From Defluviitaleaceae bacterium (GTDB lineage Bacteria; Bacillota; Clostridia; Lachnospirales; WQUN01), in assembly GCA_009777845.1 (NCBI GenBank), contig WRLD01000013.1, forward strand, positions 1 through 64,000: a stretch of DNA of 64,000 nt, given 5' to 3'. The notes beneath the pieces were generated by a model, which did no database searches, was not told the origin of the DNA, and was given only the letters and a program-made list of their open reading frames with translations. Each line of letters opens with the position of its first letter. The stretch's first letter is position 1. Of this stretch, positions 8,649 to 17,251 are shown piece by piece. The position numbers were made by a program, and so were the translations under genes.

Positions 8649-9527
8649 ATGGAAGCTCCACCCATTCCGTACACCGACACCACATCAGCAAACCGACAAA
8701 TTAAAGATGGCGTGTTTCGCCTGCTTTTTGATGAACCCAAAAATGCGGCAGAGCTGTACTACGCCCTGTCGGGTAATCGCTGTAGCCCCGACGAAATACA
8801 AATAATTACGCTGTCTACCACCATATCTGGCGAGCTAAAAAATGACCTTGCGTTCGTGGCTAAGGGCAAGATTTTGGTGGTAGGTGAGCATATGGCTAGT
8901 CCTTATGCCAATATGCCGGTAAGGCTTCTTATGTACGCAGGCTTACTATACGAAAAATGGATAAAAATGAAAGGCGAGGAAGGCTTTTTGTACAGAAGCA
9001 AGCTCTACAAAATACCAACCCCGTCCTTTGTGGTTTTTTACAATGGAACAGCTCTAATGCCCGAAAAGGAACTACTGCGGCTATCCTCTGCCTTTGAAAC
9101 CACGGCGGACAAGGATTTTGGGCTTTTAGAATTAGAAGTGCCTGTATATAATATCAACAAAGGAATGAACAATGAGCTTTTTAGCAAAAGCCCTCATTTG
9201 CGGCAATATGCTGAATTTATTTCAAAGCTGCGAGAGCTTACAAGGGTATACGATTATACCAAAGCCGTTAGGGAAACGGTGCTTCACTGTATCGCCAACG
9301 ACATACTAGCTAAATTCTTAAAGGAACAAGGAGGGAAAATCGTGAGCCTTTTATCTACCTACGACCCAGAGGTCGCTAGACGTGTATATGCAGAGGAATG
9401 TCTGGAAGAAAAGACCATGCAGATTGCGAAAAACCTATTAAGCATGGGGCTGTCCAAGGAGCAAATATCACAAGCTACGGGATTAAGCATTGACGAGATA
9501 CTTGTGTTTGAATCGGAGTTGTACTAG
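8649..9527 (+). CDS. Rpn-family PD-(D/E)XK nuclease / transposase-like protein
   Basis: The 292-residue protein resembles the Rpn (recombination-promoting nuclease, formerly transposase_31) group. The PD-(D/E)XK core is visible as GELKNDLAFVAKGK (D66) and ILVVGEHMAS (E80). The C-terminus has the family's helical tail (SMGLSKEQISQATGLSIDEI). It is expected to cut DNA in the cytoplasm; members are often phase-variable or scattered as mobile-like genes. ATG 8649 is preceded by AGGAGGTGG; the in-frame GTG at 8637 overlaps that site. Its 3' end overlaps the converging Hsp70-like gene by 53 bases, which is uncommon. Confidence 0.78.
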   Translation: MEAPPIPYTDTTSANRQIKDGVFRLLFDEPKNAAELYYALSGNRCSPDEIQIITLSTTISGELKNDLAFVAKGKILVVGEHMASPYANMPVRLLMYAGLLYEKWIKMKGEEGFLYRSKLYKIPTPSFVVFYNGTALMPEKELLRLSSAFETTADKDFGLLELEVPVYNINKGMNNELFSKSPHLRQYAEFISKLRELTRVYDYTKAVRETVLHCIANDILAKFLKEQGGKIVSLLSTYDPEVARRVYAEECLEEKTMQIAKNLLSMGLSKEQISQATGLSIDEILVFESELY

Positions 9528-10998
9528 GAAACAACTCCCCAAACCCCACGTCCCTTACGTTCAAGCACATCTCCGTATTAGACCGAAACTCCACCCCAAT
9601 TTCCAGCCGAGTAACGCCCTTCGGCCGTTTAGGCAGACCCTCTACTTTCACCTGTGAAATAGCGCGTGTTTCGCCGTTTTGTAAAAGCTCCGCTAATGTC
9701 AACGTCAGCTCGCCGTTTACTTCACTATTCACCAATACTAGCTTGGGCGCGTGCTTTTGCCACCAAAAGCCGTTGCGTTCCACCAGTGTTAGGAAGCTGC
9801 CGCCGTCCGCTATGCCTATAGGGTTGGCGAGCTGGTGATTGTCCTCTATGGAAAGCGGCGCGCCTGCGATTCCTAGCCTTTGTGCGGCGATTAGCGCCGC
9901 GCCCTCGGCGGTTATTAGCTTGGGGTTTTTGTAAAATACCGCCTTTTTTGCAAAGGCCTTGGAAACGGCTTCCTTTGCCCAGAGCATGTCAAACCCACCG
10001 CCCACGCAAAGCACTTTTTCGACCTGCGCGGGCGTTATTTTTCGCCCGAACAGGTTTTTTTCCAATACATCGCGTATAAACTGCTCGAAGCGTTTTGTGT
10101 ACGGCGCGAGCATTTCCGCTACTCGCTCGTTTGTGAGAGTGTGCCGTACGGGTGGATACACAAAGTTGTAATACAGCTTTTGCGGCTTCATGCGTATGTT
10201 CTTTTGGAATAAAATGTCTTTATGCTGGTACGTGAACGCAAGGAGTTGTTCCTTGTCGTAGCCGTCCTGCAAAAAGGACGCGAATAAGTCCGTAATATCA
10301 CGGTTTAACGCCGACATGCTTATTTCTTCGTCGAAAACGGACGAACCGCTTAGCGCGTTTATTTTGTCGCCGTCCGCGGAAATATCGTACAAACCGCCGC
10401 GCATTTCGCGGCTGCCGAGGTCTAGGATTAACGCACATTCGGGGCGTTCGGGCGGCTTGCGATAATGATGTGCCAGTACACATTGCCTATCTGGAACGAG
10501 TGCGATTAGTTCTTTTTCGTAGCCCGCGAGCTTAAACGTGCGCATTAGCTCCTCCTGCGCCTGCTCGCTAAAATACGCAGGAACAGACACGACAATGCCT
10601 ACGATTTCTGCCTTTGGATTAAGGCTTTTTACGTTAGCGAGCAACTCCTTTACAAACAGCGCGAACACGCTCGCCGCGCTTACCGAACGACCGCCGACAT
10701 CAAGCTCGTCAAACCGCCCCATTTTTGAAAACAGCGACGAAAAAATCGTACCCACGCCCCTGTTAAGCACGGCATATTCGCCAAATACCCATTCCTTTGT
10801 TTCGGGAACGTACTGCAACACCGTGGGAATAGACGGCTTGCCGTAGCCGCCGCTTAGGTCGATGGCTTCGGGTTCGTTTTCCGCTAGGTTATAAAACGCC
10901 AAGGCAGAAGAATCGTTGCCGATGTCCAGCCCGATTATGTAGTAGGATTCGTTTTGTTTTTGTTCTATGGGAAGTTGTTTGTATTTTTTCCAGTTCAC
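9475..10998 (-). CDS. Divergent Hsp70-like protein
   Basis: This 507-residue actin/Hsp70-fold protein has a phosphate-1 loop IGLDIGNDSSALAFYN. Its phosphate-2 loop DLGSREMRGG departs from the DnaK consensus DxGGGTxD. The adenosine loop reads VLCVGGGFDM. The last about 100 residues form a short beta-rich domain (LVLVNSEVNGELTLTLAEL) in the position of a substrate-binding domain; the helical lid is missing. GTG 10998 is chosen because CGAGGTG lies just upstream and the fold starts soon after. It is the last gene of an operon with a DnaK and a GrpE-like protein, suggesting a dedicated chaperone set. Clients are unknown. Confidence 0.8.
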   Translation of the reverse strand: MNWKKYKQLPIEQKQNESYYIIGLDIGNDSSALAFYNLAENEPEAIDLSGGYGKPSIPTVLQYVPETKEWVFGEYAVLNRGVGTIFSSLFSKMGRFDELDVGGRSVSAASVFALFVKELLANVKSLNPKAEIVGIVVSVPAYFSEQAQEELMRTFKLAGYEKELIALVPDRQCVLAHHYRKPPERPECALILDLGSREMRGGLYDISADGDKINALSGSSVFDEEISMSALNRDITDLFASFLQDGYDKEQLLAFTYQHKDILFQKNIRMKPQKLYYNFVYPPVRHTLTNERVAEMLAPYTKRFEQFIRDVLEKNLFGRKITPAQVEKVLCVGGGFDMLWAKEAVSKAFAKKAVFYKNPKLITAEGAALIAAQRLGIAGAPLSIEDNHQLANPIGIADGGSFLTLVERNGFWWQKHAPKLVLVNSEVNGELTLTLAELLQNGETRAISQVKVEGLPKRPKGVTRLEIGVEFRSNTEMCLNVRDVGFGELFPSTTPIQTQVSRQCLIP

Positions 10999-11023
10999 GG
11001 GTTCACCTCGGGTACAGCAATTT

Positions 11024-11371
11024 CTATTTTTTGGTGAGCAGTATTTCCTCTTGCTCGGAAACAAGGATTAAATTCCCAGCTTCCCATCTAAAGGGATAAT
11101 CGGCACTATTTGTTGCTTGCTCTGTGTGCATTATTATTTTACCCTCGCCAACGGAGTAACTGCCCCTCGCGATTATTTCGCCATTTTCCGTAGTTAAAAA
11201 TATATTATCCTTAGTAAATTCAATCTCGCGCTGTATGGTATACAAAACCTCGCCATCGTATACCACATCTTGATTCCACTCCCATACCCCAACGATTGAG
11301 TTCTCCCCGCACGAAACAAGGAATAGGCATAGTGCGGCTATTGATAAAATCGCCAAAATTTTACTTTTCAT
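11024..11371 (-). CDS. Small lipoprotein, function unknown
   Basis: The protein has 115 residues with a lipoprotein signal ending FLVSC (C21). The mature part is beta-strand-rich, with a pattern like small lipocalin-type sensors (GVWEWNQ, YTIQREIEF, ARGSYSVGEGKIIMHT). It should be anchored on the outer face of the membrane. Its start overlaps the end of the nucleotidyltransferase gene by 11 bases, so it belongs to the chaperone operon. I do not recognise a family with certainty. Confidence 0.75.
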   Translation of the reverse strand: MKSKILAILSIAALCLFLVSCGENSIVGVWEWNQDVVYDGEVLYTIQREIEFTKDNIFLTTENGEIIARGSYSVGEGKIIMHTEQATNSADYPFRWEAGNLILVSEQEEILLTKK

Positions 11372-11657
11372 AAAAAACCACCATATCTCGGGACACGGAT
11401 TCCCTAAAATTCTCAGGCTGTTCCTCTAGCCCTGCCGTAGTTAATAATCCCACCGCAACAGGCAACGCCTCTTTTAAGTCAAGATACAAGGAGCCATAAC
11501 GAAGCCCTATAGGCTCTGAAAACTCCAACAAAATATCCAAGTCGGAATCCTCGCTTTGTTCCTTTCTTGCGTAGCTTCCAAACAAGGCGGCTTTGCTCAC
11601 TGGGTATCTTTCGAGCAAAGGTAGCATTTTTGTAATTAGTTCATTTGTTGTCGTCAT
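11361..11657 (-). CDS. MNT-type nucleotidyltransferase domain protein
   Basis: This 98-residue protein has the minimal nucleotidyltransferase core: ALFGSYARKEQSEDSDLDIL matches the GSxxxG...DxD pattern. Such proteins usually pair with HEPN partners as toxin-antitoxin systems, adding AMP to the partner, but no HEPN gene is adjacent here. ATG 11657 is preferred to GTG 11666, though neither has a strong ribosome site; translation may depend on the upstream gene. Its end overlaps the lipoprotein gene. Its role in the chaperone operon is unknown. Confidence 0.8.
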   Translation of the reverse strand: MTTTNELITKMLPLLERYPVSKAALFGSYARKEQSEDSDLDILLEFSEPIGLRYGSLYLDLKEALPVAVGLLTTAGLEEQPENFRESVSRDMVVFYEK

Positions 11658-11668
11658 GGAATACACGC

Positions 11669-11893
11669 CTACTTTCCCTTTTCAACCAAGCCCCAAACAC
11701 CCAACGCAAGCCCAAGAACAGCAATAGCAATAAAAGCCGTCAACGGCGTTGTTAATTTGTATTGACTCAAGCTCCAAGCAAATGAATATTGCCCATTGTT
11801 CGTAAAGCCTGTCGCCATTGTTCCCGACAAAAGAATGGCTGTGCTTACCACACCTGCCAACATCATCATGCTACCTAAAACGATTTTTTTCAT
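11669..11893 (-). CDS. Small two-helix membrane protein
   Basis: This is a 74-residue hydrophobic protein with two membrane segments (VLGSMMMLAGVVSTAILL, and LTAFIAIAVLGLALGVWGL) and a short polar loop. ATG 11893 has GGAGGTCACT directly upstream; an in-frame ATG at 11905 precedes that site. It lies between the GrpE-like gene and the nucleotidyltransferase gene in the same orientation. I do not recognise a family. Confidence 0.65.
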   Translation of the reverse strand: MKKIVLGSMMMLAGVVSTAILLSGTMATGFTNNGQYSFAWSLSQYKLTTPLTAFIAIAVLGLALGVWGLVEKGK

Positions 11894-11916
11894 AGTGACC
11901 TCCATATTTTATTTTT

Positions 11917-13329
11917 TCACCTCGCCGCCACCACATTAGCGCGCAAAACAACCTGCCCCTCCACCCTATAGCCTGCTGTCATCACCTTGATTATTTCGCC
12001 CTTTTCAAAGTCGCTATGCTTTTCCGCAACAAGAATTTCATGCTCTTTAGCGTTAAACATTTCCTTTACGGCGGGGCGAATTACGGAGATATTGTTCTTT
12101 TTCAAGATTACATTAAGCTCGTCAAGCGCGGTGTCTAACGCCTCAACCGCCCCTAGCACGGCGGTATCGCCCGAGCCTCGCAGGCGCGAAACAGAATGGG
12201 CTAAAATTTCCTCGTAGGTGCAAATTTCGTATAACAGAATTTCCTTTTTAAAGCGGATTTTCTGCTTTTCCAAAAGCTCCGCGAAGGATTTAATATGCCG
12301 CTCGGCGTTCTCGAATATGGCAGGCGTGGGCTTAGTTTCGGCAAATGCCTTGATTGTTTCGTTGCCGAGCTTTTTGAACGCCTGCATATTTTCTCTAAGC
12401 CCGAGTATTTTTATTTCGATTGTTTCGCGTATTCCGTCCAGTATTTCGCTCTCTGTCGAAGCCAGCGCGCTTGCTTCCCTATTCTGTGCGGCGGTGTGCG
12501 GCTTGGCTTGGCATAGCGTAGAAATCAGAAGCATCAGGGTGGCCTCAAACACGCTCGTTATTTCCTCCGCAAGCAAAATCTCCGCGCCCAACGCAAGCCG
12601 CAGATTATACTCGGCTTTTTTGTACTCCATGCCGCGCAGCAGCTCGACCGTTTCGGGCGCGAGCGCGGCGTATATTTCGCTTTCAAATTGCTCAAAGGTG
12701 CGGCTGTCCTTAACAGGCGAATGTAAAATGCTCTGCAAATTTTCTACCACGGGGCAAAGCTGTTGATACGCCTCGCGTAAAGCGCCCATAATGCTTGCTA
12801 GAGTGAGATTGTCGCTTGTGTTCGCTTCCTCCAGCGCGAGAACCTGCACTTTTATGATTGTGCCTAGCTCCTCCCATTCGCGCTCGATTAAATCGGTGTA
12901 AAAGCCAGTTATTTTGCGGGTAGAGAGGTCGTCTAGCCGTTGCTGACACACTCGCAGGCTTTCGTTGTACCGCTGAAATATTTCGGGCATGTCTGTCTTT
13001 GTGCTTGTTTTTGCGGAAAGGCTGGCTAATTGCTCTTGTATAATCGCGTTTTTTTCCGCCGCAATCGGATTTTCGCCATCTATTGCGTTTTCTTCAAATT
13101 CACGAATACGCGATTTTAGCACCTCGCAAATGCCCGAAACAAGCGCGGCGACAGGCTCGTCAAACTCCTGCACCTCCGCGATTTCGACTACACGGCGGTA
13201 CACGCCCACAAGCCCCGACAAATGCTCGAAAACGGCCTCGTCATTTTCGCCGATACGCGAAAAACGCACCGCGTCGGCAACAACCAACGCAGAAACAGCC
13301 CTGTTAATTTCCTCCAAATATGCACTCAT
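11917..13329 (-). CDS. Long helical protein with GrpE-like C-terminus
   Basis: This 470-residue, almost wholly helical and acidic protein ends in a stretch that fits the GrpE signature: FNAKEHEILVAEKH, then GEIIKVMTAGYRV and QVVLRANVV. GrpE releases ADP from DnaK, so this is probably a nucleotide-exchange factor for the neighbouring DnaK with a large extra helical N-terminal part (about residues 1-420). Ordinary GrpE is 180-220 residues. ATG 13329 lies one base after the dnaK-like stop, so the genes are coupled; the frame can be extended upstream only into dnaK. The family link rests on about 45 residues and should be tested by profile search. Confidence 0.62.
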   Translation of the reverse strand: MSAYLEEINRAVSALVVADAVRFSRIGENDEAVFEHLSGLVGVYRRVVEIAEVQEFDEPVAALVSGICEVLKSRIREFEENAIDGENPIAAEKNAIIQEQLASLSAKTSTKTDMPEIFQRYNESLRVCQQRLDDLSTRKITGFYTDLIEREWEELGTIIKVQVLALEEANTSDNLTLASIMGALREAYQQLCPVVENLQSILHSPVKDSRTFEQFESEIYAALAPETVELLRGMEYKKAEYNLRLALGAEILLAEEITSVFEATLMLLISTLCQAKPHTAAQNREASALASTESEILDGIRETIEIKILGLRENMQAFKKLGNETIKAFAETKPTPAIFENAERHIKSFAELLEKQKIRFKKEILLYEICTYEEILAHSVSRLRGSGDTAVLGAVEALDTALDELNVILKKNNISVIRPAVKEMFNAKEHEILVAEKHSDFEKGEIIKVMTAGYRVEGQVVLRANVVAAR

Positions 13330-13330
13330 G

Positions 13331-15007
13331 CTAGTTATACAACTCGTCCACCGAAAGCTCTGTAACCACGCCGTCCGTAGACAGGCTTCGCGCCGTAACG
13401 CGCAGCATATTGTCCTGCCCCACATGGAAAACGACCTTGACCTTCTCTTGGCCGCGCGCGCCCTGCGGTATTCCGCGCAATGAAGTACCTGCCAAGCGTT
13501 TCATGCCCTCGCGGTTTACGGTAATGCTTTTTTCGGCTGTCGGCATTGTGTTTTCGTAGGCGACGATTGCCATGCTTGTAACATTGTCGTGATTTGTCAT
13601 AAGCGGCTCGGCGGCTTCCACGGTTAGGCCGTCCTTGGGAATATCCAGCCCTGCCGCCACTATTTCCATAAATCTCCGCCCTGCGATTTCCAAGCCAAGC
13701 GGGTGAATAGTGCGTTCTTGTACGATGGGGCCGCGTACAGTCGGCAGCATAATCATGTTGCAATAATACGCCGCGCCCTGCGAAATACTAAGCGCGGGGC
13801 TTATTTTTGACTTGAACGGCTCCTTGCCGAACCGCTCCGTTATTTTTTCGCTAACAAATAAAATGGACGAGCTTCCGCCCACTAGAAATATTTCGTTTAT
13901 GTCTGCGGAGGTAAGCCCGCCCGCCTCAAGACAGCGGTCTACGCAGTCGATTGTCTGCTGTATTAGGTCGCTTACGCTTTTGCCGCGGAATTTATCGAAA
14001 ATTTCCGCGCTGTCGCCTAGCTGATTTTGGCGTTTGTGTGCCAAGAATTGCTCGCGCGTTATTTCCATGTTGATATTTACTATTTTAGGCTCTTGGATTA
14101 AGGGCGCGAGCGTTATTTTTGTCGCTTTTGTTTGACTTAGGCGTTCCTTGGCTTGTGTCGCGGCTTGTTGCAGGCGTACAAGCGCGACCTTTTTCTGCCG
14201 CTTGGAAATGCCGTCGTCCGCGTTTTCGTCAAACAAATCTATTTCCTCGTTCGTTATTTTTTTAAATTCCTCGTACACAATGTCAATTATTACCTTGTCT
14301 ATATCGTTTCCGCCCAAGTCATTGTCGCCGAACGTGCTAACAATAGAAATGGCAGGCTCGCCCGCTTCCTCCGTTTTTATTTCCAAAACACACGCGTCAA
14401 AAGTACCGCCGCCGAAGTCGTACACAAGCACTTTTTTGTTGGATTCCTCGTTTACCGCATAGGAAATAGCCGAGGCCGCAGGCTCTAGGCGCAGATAAAT
14501 GCTTTCAGGCTCGAAGCCCGCGAGAATAGCCGCTTCCTTGGTCATTTTTTTCTGCCTATCGGTAGAATTGGCAGGTACGGTGATTACACAGCCCGAAAAC
14601 TCGCCGCTTATTCCCATTTCCTCCTGCGCGTATTCGTCCGCCTTTTGCTTTAAATAGCCCAAAATCTCGCCTGCGATTTGCTCCGGCGAAAAGTGGTAGT
14701 CGTTGTCGTCCACGTTAATTGTCAGCTTCTGTTCGCTTCCCAAGTGCCGCTTAATCGACAAAACCGTGGAAAGCGGATAAATAATCGCCGCCTCCTTCGC
14801 CTGCACGCCAAAAATGCGCGAGAGCTTGTTTTCGTCCTCGGGGTCGGACTCAAACTGAATAGCCGTAGGAAAAATATTCGAGCCGTCAATGGGAATCGTC
14901 TGTGCCTCGCCCTCTGCGAAGTTGTAAATACTCACTACGGAATTTGTCGTCCCGAAGTCGATACCAAGGAATAATCCGCGTTCCATGTCTAAGCCTAAAG
15001 TACCCAT
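13331..15007 (-). CDS. DnaK-family Hsp70 chaperone lacking the full lid
   Basis: The protein has 558 residues. Hsp70 signatures are clear: FLGIDFGTTNSVVSIYN (about 13-29), VLVYDFGGGTFDACVLE (about 193-209) and IFLVGGSSSILFVSEKI. A beta-type substrate-binding domain follows (RTIHPLGLEIAGRR), but the C-terminus stops soon after, about 50-80 residues short of standard DnaK, so most of the helical lid is absent. It is a cytoplasmic ATP-driven folding chaperone. GGAGGTG precedes ATG 15007. It heads an operon with a GrpE-like protein and a second Hsp70; no DnaJ or HrcA is present, so it is probably a specialised paralogue. Confidence 0.88.
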   Translation of the reverse strand: MGTLGLDMERGLFLGIDFGTTNSVVSIYNFAEGEAQTIPIDGSNIFPTAIQFESDPEDENKLSRIFGVQAKEAAIIYPLSTVLSIKRHLGSEQKLTINVDDNDYHFSPEQIAGEILGYLKQKADEYAQEEMGISGEFSGCVITVPANSTDRQKKMTKEAAILAGFEPESIYLRLEPAASAISYAVNEESNKKVLVYDFGGGTFDACVLEIKTEEAGEPAISIVSTFGDNDLGGNDIDKVIIDIVYEEFKKITNEEIDLFDENADDGISKRQKKVALVRLQQAATQAKERLSQTKATKITLAPLIQEPKIVNINMEITREQFLAHKRQNQLGDSAEIFDKFRGKSVSDLIQQTIDCVDRCLEAGGLTSADINEIFLVGGSSSILFVSEKITERFGKEPFKSKISPALSISQGAAYYCNMIMLPTVRGPIVQERTIHPLGLEIAGRRFMEIVAAGLDIPKDGLTVEAAEPLMTNHDNVTSMAIVAYENTMPTAEKSITVNREGMKRLAGTSLRGIPQGARGQEKVKVVFHVGQDNMLRVTARSLSTDGVVTELSVDELYN

Positions 15008-15087
15008 GCTGCACCTCCGTGTATGTCACTGTGCGGGGGGTTGTTGAAGTGCCAACACGCCCTTTTGGGTATAATAACCTTTTACTA

Positions 15088-15116
15088 AAAAAAAATCCAG
15101 TGGTTGGATTTTTTTT
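15088..15116. terminator. Bidirectional terminator-like hairpin
   Basis: AAAAAAAATCCA and TGGATTTTTTTT form a perfect 12-base-pair stem with a five-base loop. T runs are present on both strands. It separates the divergent chaperone and ABC exporter operons, so it may block stray transcription. Confidence 0.6.
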
Positions 15117-15135
15117 CGCTCAATAACTTTTGATT

Positions 15136-15163
15136 TTGAAAAAAACCCACCCCATGTTACAAT
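15136..15163 (+). promoter_or_regulatory. Promoter of the ABC exporter operon
   Basis: TTGAAA (15136-15141), a 16-base spacer and TACAAT (15158-15163) with an extended TGT form a promoter, followed by AAAGGAG before ATG 15197. Confidence 0.6.
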
Positions 15164-15196
15164 ATATACAGATACCCACCCCCAAAGGAGCCCCGC

Positions 15197-16057
15197 ATGA
15201 AAGAAATCCTAACAATAAAAAACCTAACCAAACGCTTCAAACTCTCCAAAAAACAGCAACAACTAAAAAAGCTACCCAAGCCGATTATTACGGCGGTGGA
15301 CGATGTTAGCTTTGAGTCTTACGAGGGCGAGGTCTTTGGGCTACTAGGCCCAAACGGCGCGGGAAAGACTACCATTATGCGAATACTTGCGACGTTGCTC
15401 CGACCCGATTCGGGGGACGCGCTCGTGGACGGTTGCAGTATAAAGGACGAGCCGCGAAGGGTACGCCAAAAAATCGGCTTTCTCACAAACGAGCTAAAGC
15501 TGGACGATTTTTTTACGCCAAATTATTTGTTCGACTTTTTCGCACAGCTTCACGGCATGGACAAAACGGCGGCGGCGCGGCGGAAAGATGAGCTTTTTGG
15601 CACGTTTGGCATAGACAGCTTTGCCGAGGTGAAGGTGTCCGCGCTTTCGCAGGGTATGCGGCAAAAAGCGTCGCTCGCCATTTCCATAGTACACGACCCG
15701 AGCATTATTATTTTTGACGAGCCGACTAACGGGCTGGACGTAATCACCGCGCGGGTTGTTACCGATTTTCTCATAAACGCGAAAAAGCAGGGAAAGAGCA
15801 TAATTTTGTCTACGCATATTTTTGGGCTGCTGGAAAATTTATGCGAACGCATAGGCATAATAATTGACGGAAAAATGGCGGCCTGCGGAACTGTAGACAG
15901 CATTGTCGGCGAGAAAGTGGCTTCGCCACCTGTAAATTCGGCGACCTATCTTGACGAGCCACACAACGTCACGAGGGGTAGTACCCTGCATGGCGGAAAA
16001 ACCCTCGAAGATGTATTTTTCGACATTTATCGCAAAACCACAGGGGAGGCGATTTAG
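15197..16057 (+). CDS. ABC transporter ATP-binding protein (NatA-like)
   Basis: This is a 286-residue ATPase subunit. Walker A is GPNGAGKTT (51-59), the signature is LSQGMRQK, Walker B is IIIFDEPTNGLD, and the H-loop is STHIFG. The pattern is that of drug or sodium exporters (NatA/CcmA type). ATG 15197 has AAAGGAG upstream. Its end abuts the permease GTG. Residues about 240-272 contain a short non-conserved stretch with a GTGGCTTCGCCAC hairpin in the DNA, before the conserved GGKTLEDVF end motif. The substrate cannot be told from the sequence. Confidence 0.93.
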   Translation: MKEILTIKNLTKRFKLSKKQQQLKKLPKPIITAVDDVSFESYEGEVFGLLGPNGAGKTTIMRILATLLRPDSGDALVDGCSIKDEPRRVRQKIGFLTNELKLDDFFTPNYLFDFFAQLHGMDKTAAARRKDELFGTFGIDSFAEVKVSALSQGMRQKASLAISIVHDPSIIIFDEPTNGLDVITARVVTDFLINAKKQGKSIILSTHIFGLLENLCERIGIIIDGKMAACGTVDSIVGEKVASPPVNSATYLDEPHNVTRGSTLHGGKTLEDVFFDIYRKTTGEAI

Positions 16058-17242
16058 GTGCGGAACAATGTATTCACCGTTATGAAAAAAGAGTGCAGCC
16101 GAATTTTTAATGATAGGAAGCTGTTTTTTACCACGGTTATTTTGCCTGGCTTGCTTATGTTTGTTATTTATTCGCTTATAGGCACGGCGATGCAGGGTAT
16201 GTTTGACGTAGAGGACGATTACGAATATCAAGTATACGCCGTGGGCTTTCCCGAGGCGTTAGCCCCGCTTTTTGCGGAACAGCCGCTGCATATTATAGAA
16301 ATAAGCGAGGCCGAAATCGAGGGCGTAAAGCAACAATTGGCGGAGCGGGAAACGGACGTATTGATGGTTTTCCCCGCGAATTTTGACGAGCTTGTGGCGG
16401 CGGCGGCCGTTCCCGCGCCGAATGTGCAGGTCTGGGCGAATTTTACACGCAACGAATCCCGCGAGGCAGACGCACTTGTCACCTCGCTTTTGCAGGAATA
16501 TCATCGCGGGCTTGCACTGCTCTTTAGCATAAACGAGCCAACGGACGAAGCCGCCGACGGCGGCTACAACCTCGCTTCCGAGGCGGATATTTTTGGCATG
16601 ATTGTGGGAATGGTTGTGCCGTTTTTGTTTATGATTTTTAGCTACACAGGGTGTCAGGCTCTCGCGCCTGAGTCGATTGCAGGCGAAAAGGAACGCGGCA
16701 CGCTTGCCCTACTGCTCGTTACGCCCGCAAGCCGCAGGGACATAGCCCTTGGCAAAATTTTGGGTATCGGCGTGTTCGCCCTAATGAGCGCGGTATGCAG
16801 TATTCTCGGCGCGGTGCTTGCTATGCCTAGTATGCTTGGCGCAGGGCTGGCGACAGGAAATATTTTCAATTTTTACAACGCGGGGGATTTTGTGCTATTA
16901 TTACTTGTCGTTATGTCCACCACGCTGGTGTTTGTTTCGCTTCTTTCGCTATTTTCGGCATATGCGCGCTCGGTAAAGGAAGCGACCTCGTACGCCATGC
17001 CTATCCTCATGCTTGTTATGGTTATGGGCTTCGTGGGAATGTTCATCGGCGAAACAGAAAACTTGCATTTTTTCCTTATTCCCATTATGAACAGCGTGCT
17101 TAGTATCATTAAGATTTTTGCGTTTGACGCGAATGTCTTGGCGGTGCTTGTTACGGTGGCTGTGAATGTGTGTGTCGCGCTTGTGTTTTCCGCTGTGCTT
17201 ACGAAGATGTTTGATAGCGAGAAGATTATTTTTGATAAGTAG
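16058..17242 (+). CDS. ABC-2 type transporter permease (NatB-like)
   Basis: The 394-residue membrane protein has an N-terminal membrane helix (FFTTVILPGLLMFVIYSLIG), a roughly 150-residue extracellular domain, then five or six membrane helices with the ABC-2 motif ESIAGEKERGTLALLLVTP. It is the membrane partner of the adjacent NatA-like ATPase. GTG 16058 directly follows the upstream stop, with AGGGGAGG just before it. The arrangement and topology match NatB-type sodium or drug exporters; the cargo is unknown. Confidence 0.92.
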   Translation: MRNNVFTVMKKECSRIFNDRKLFFTTVILPGLLMFVIYSLIGTAMQGMFDVEDDYEYQVYAVGFPEALAPLFAEQPLHIIEISEAEIEGVKQQLAERETDVLMVFPANFDELVAAAAVPAPNVQVWANFTRNESREADALVTSLLQEYHRGLALLFSINEPTDEAADGGYNLASEADIFGMIVGMVVPFLFMIFSYTGCQALAPESIAGEKERGTLALLLVTPASRRDIALGKILGIGVFALMSAVCSILGAVLAMPSMLGAGLATGNIFNFYNAGDFVLLLLVVMSTTLVFVSLLSLFSAYARSVKEATSYAMPILMLVMVMGFVGMFIGETENLHFFLIPIMNSVLSIIKIFAFDANVLAVLVTVAVNVCVALVFSAVLTKMFDSEKIIFDK

Positions 17243-17251
17243 GTGATTTCT

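Noticed and set aside
11361-11657. HEPN/MNT toxin-antitoxin pair
   Set aside because: Only the MNT half is present; neither neighbour has a HEPN RxxxxH pattern that I can see.
15008-15087. Possible CIRCE operator or sigma-54 promoter before the DnaK operon
   Set aside because: TTGGCACTTC on the minus strand is suggestive, but the CIRCE second arm and the -12 GC element are both missing.
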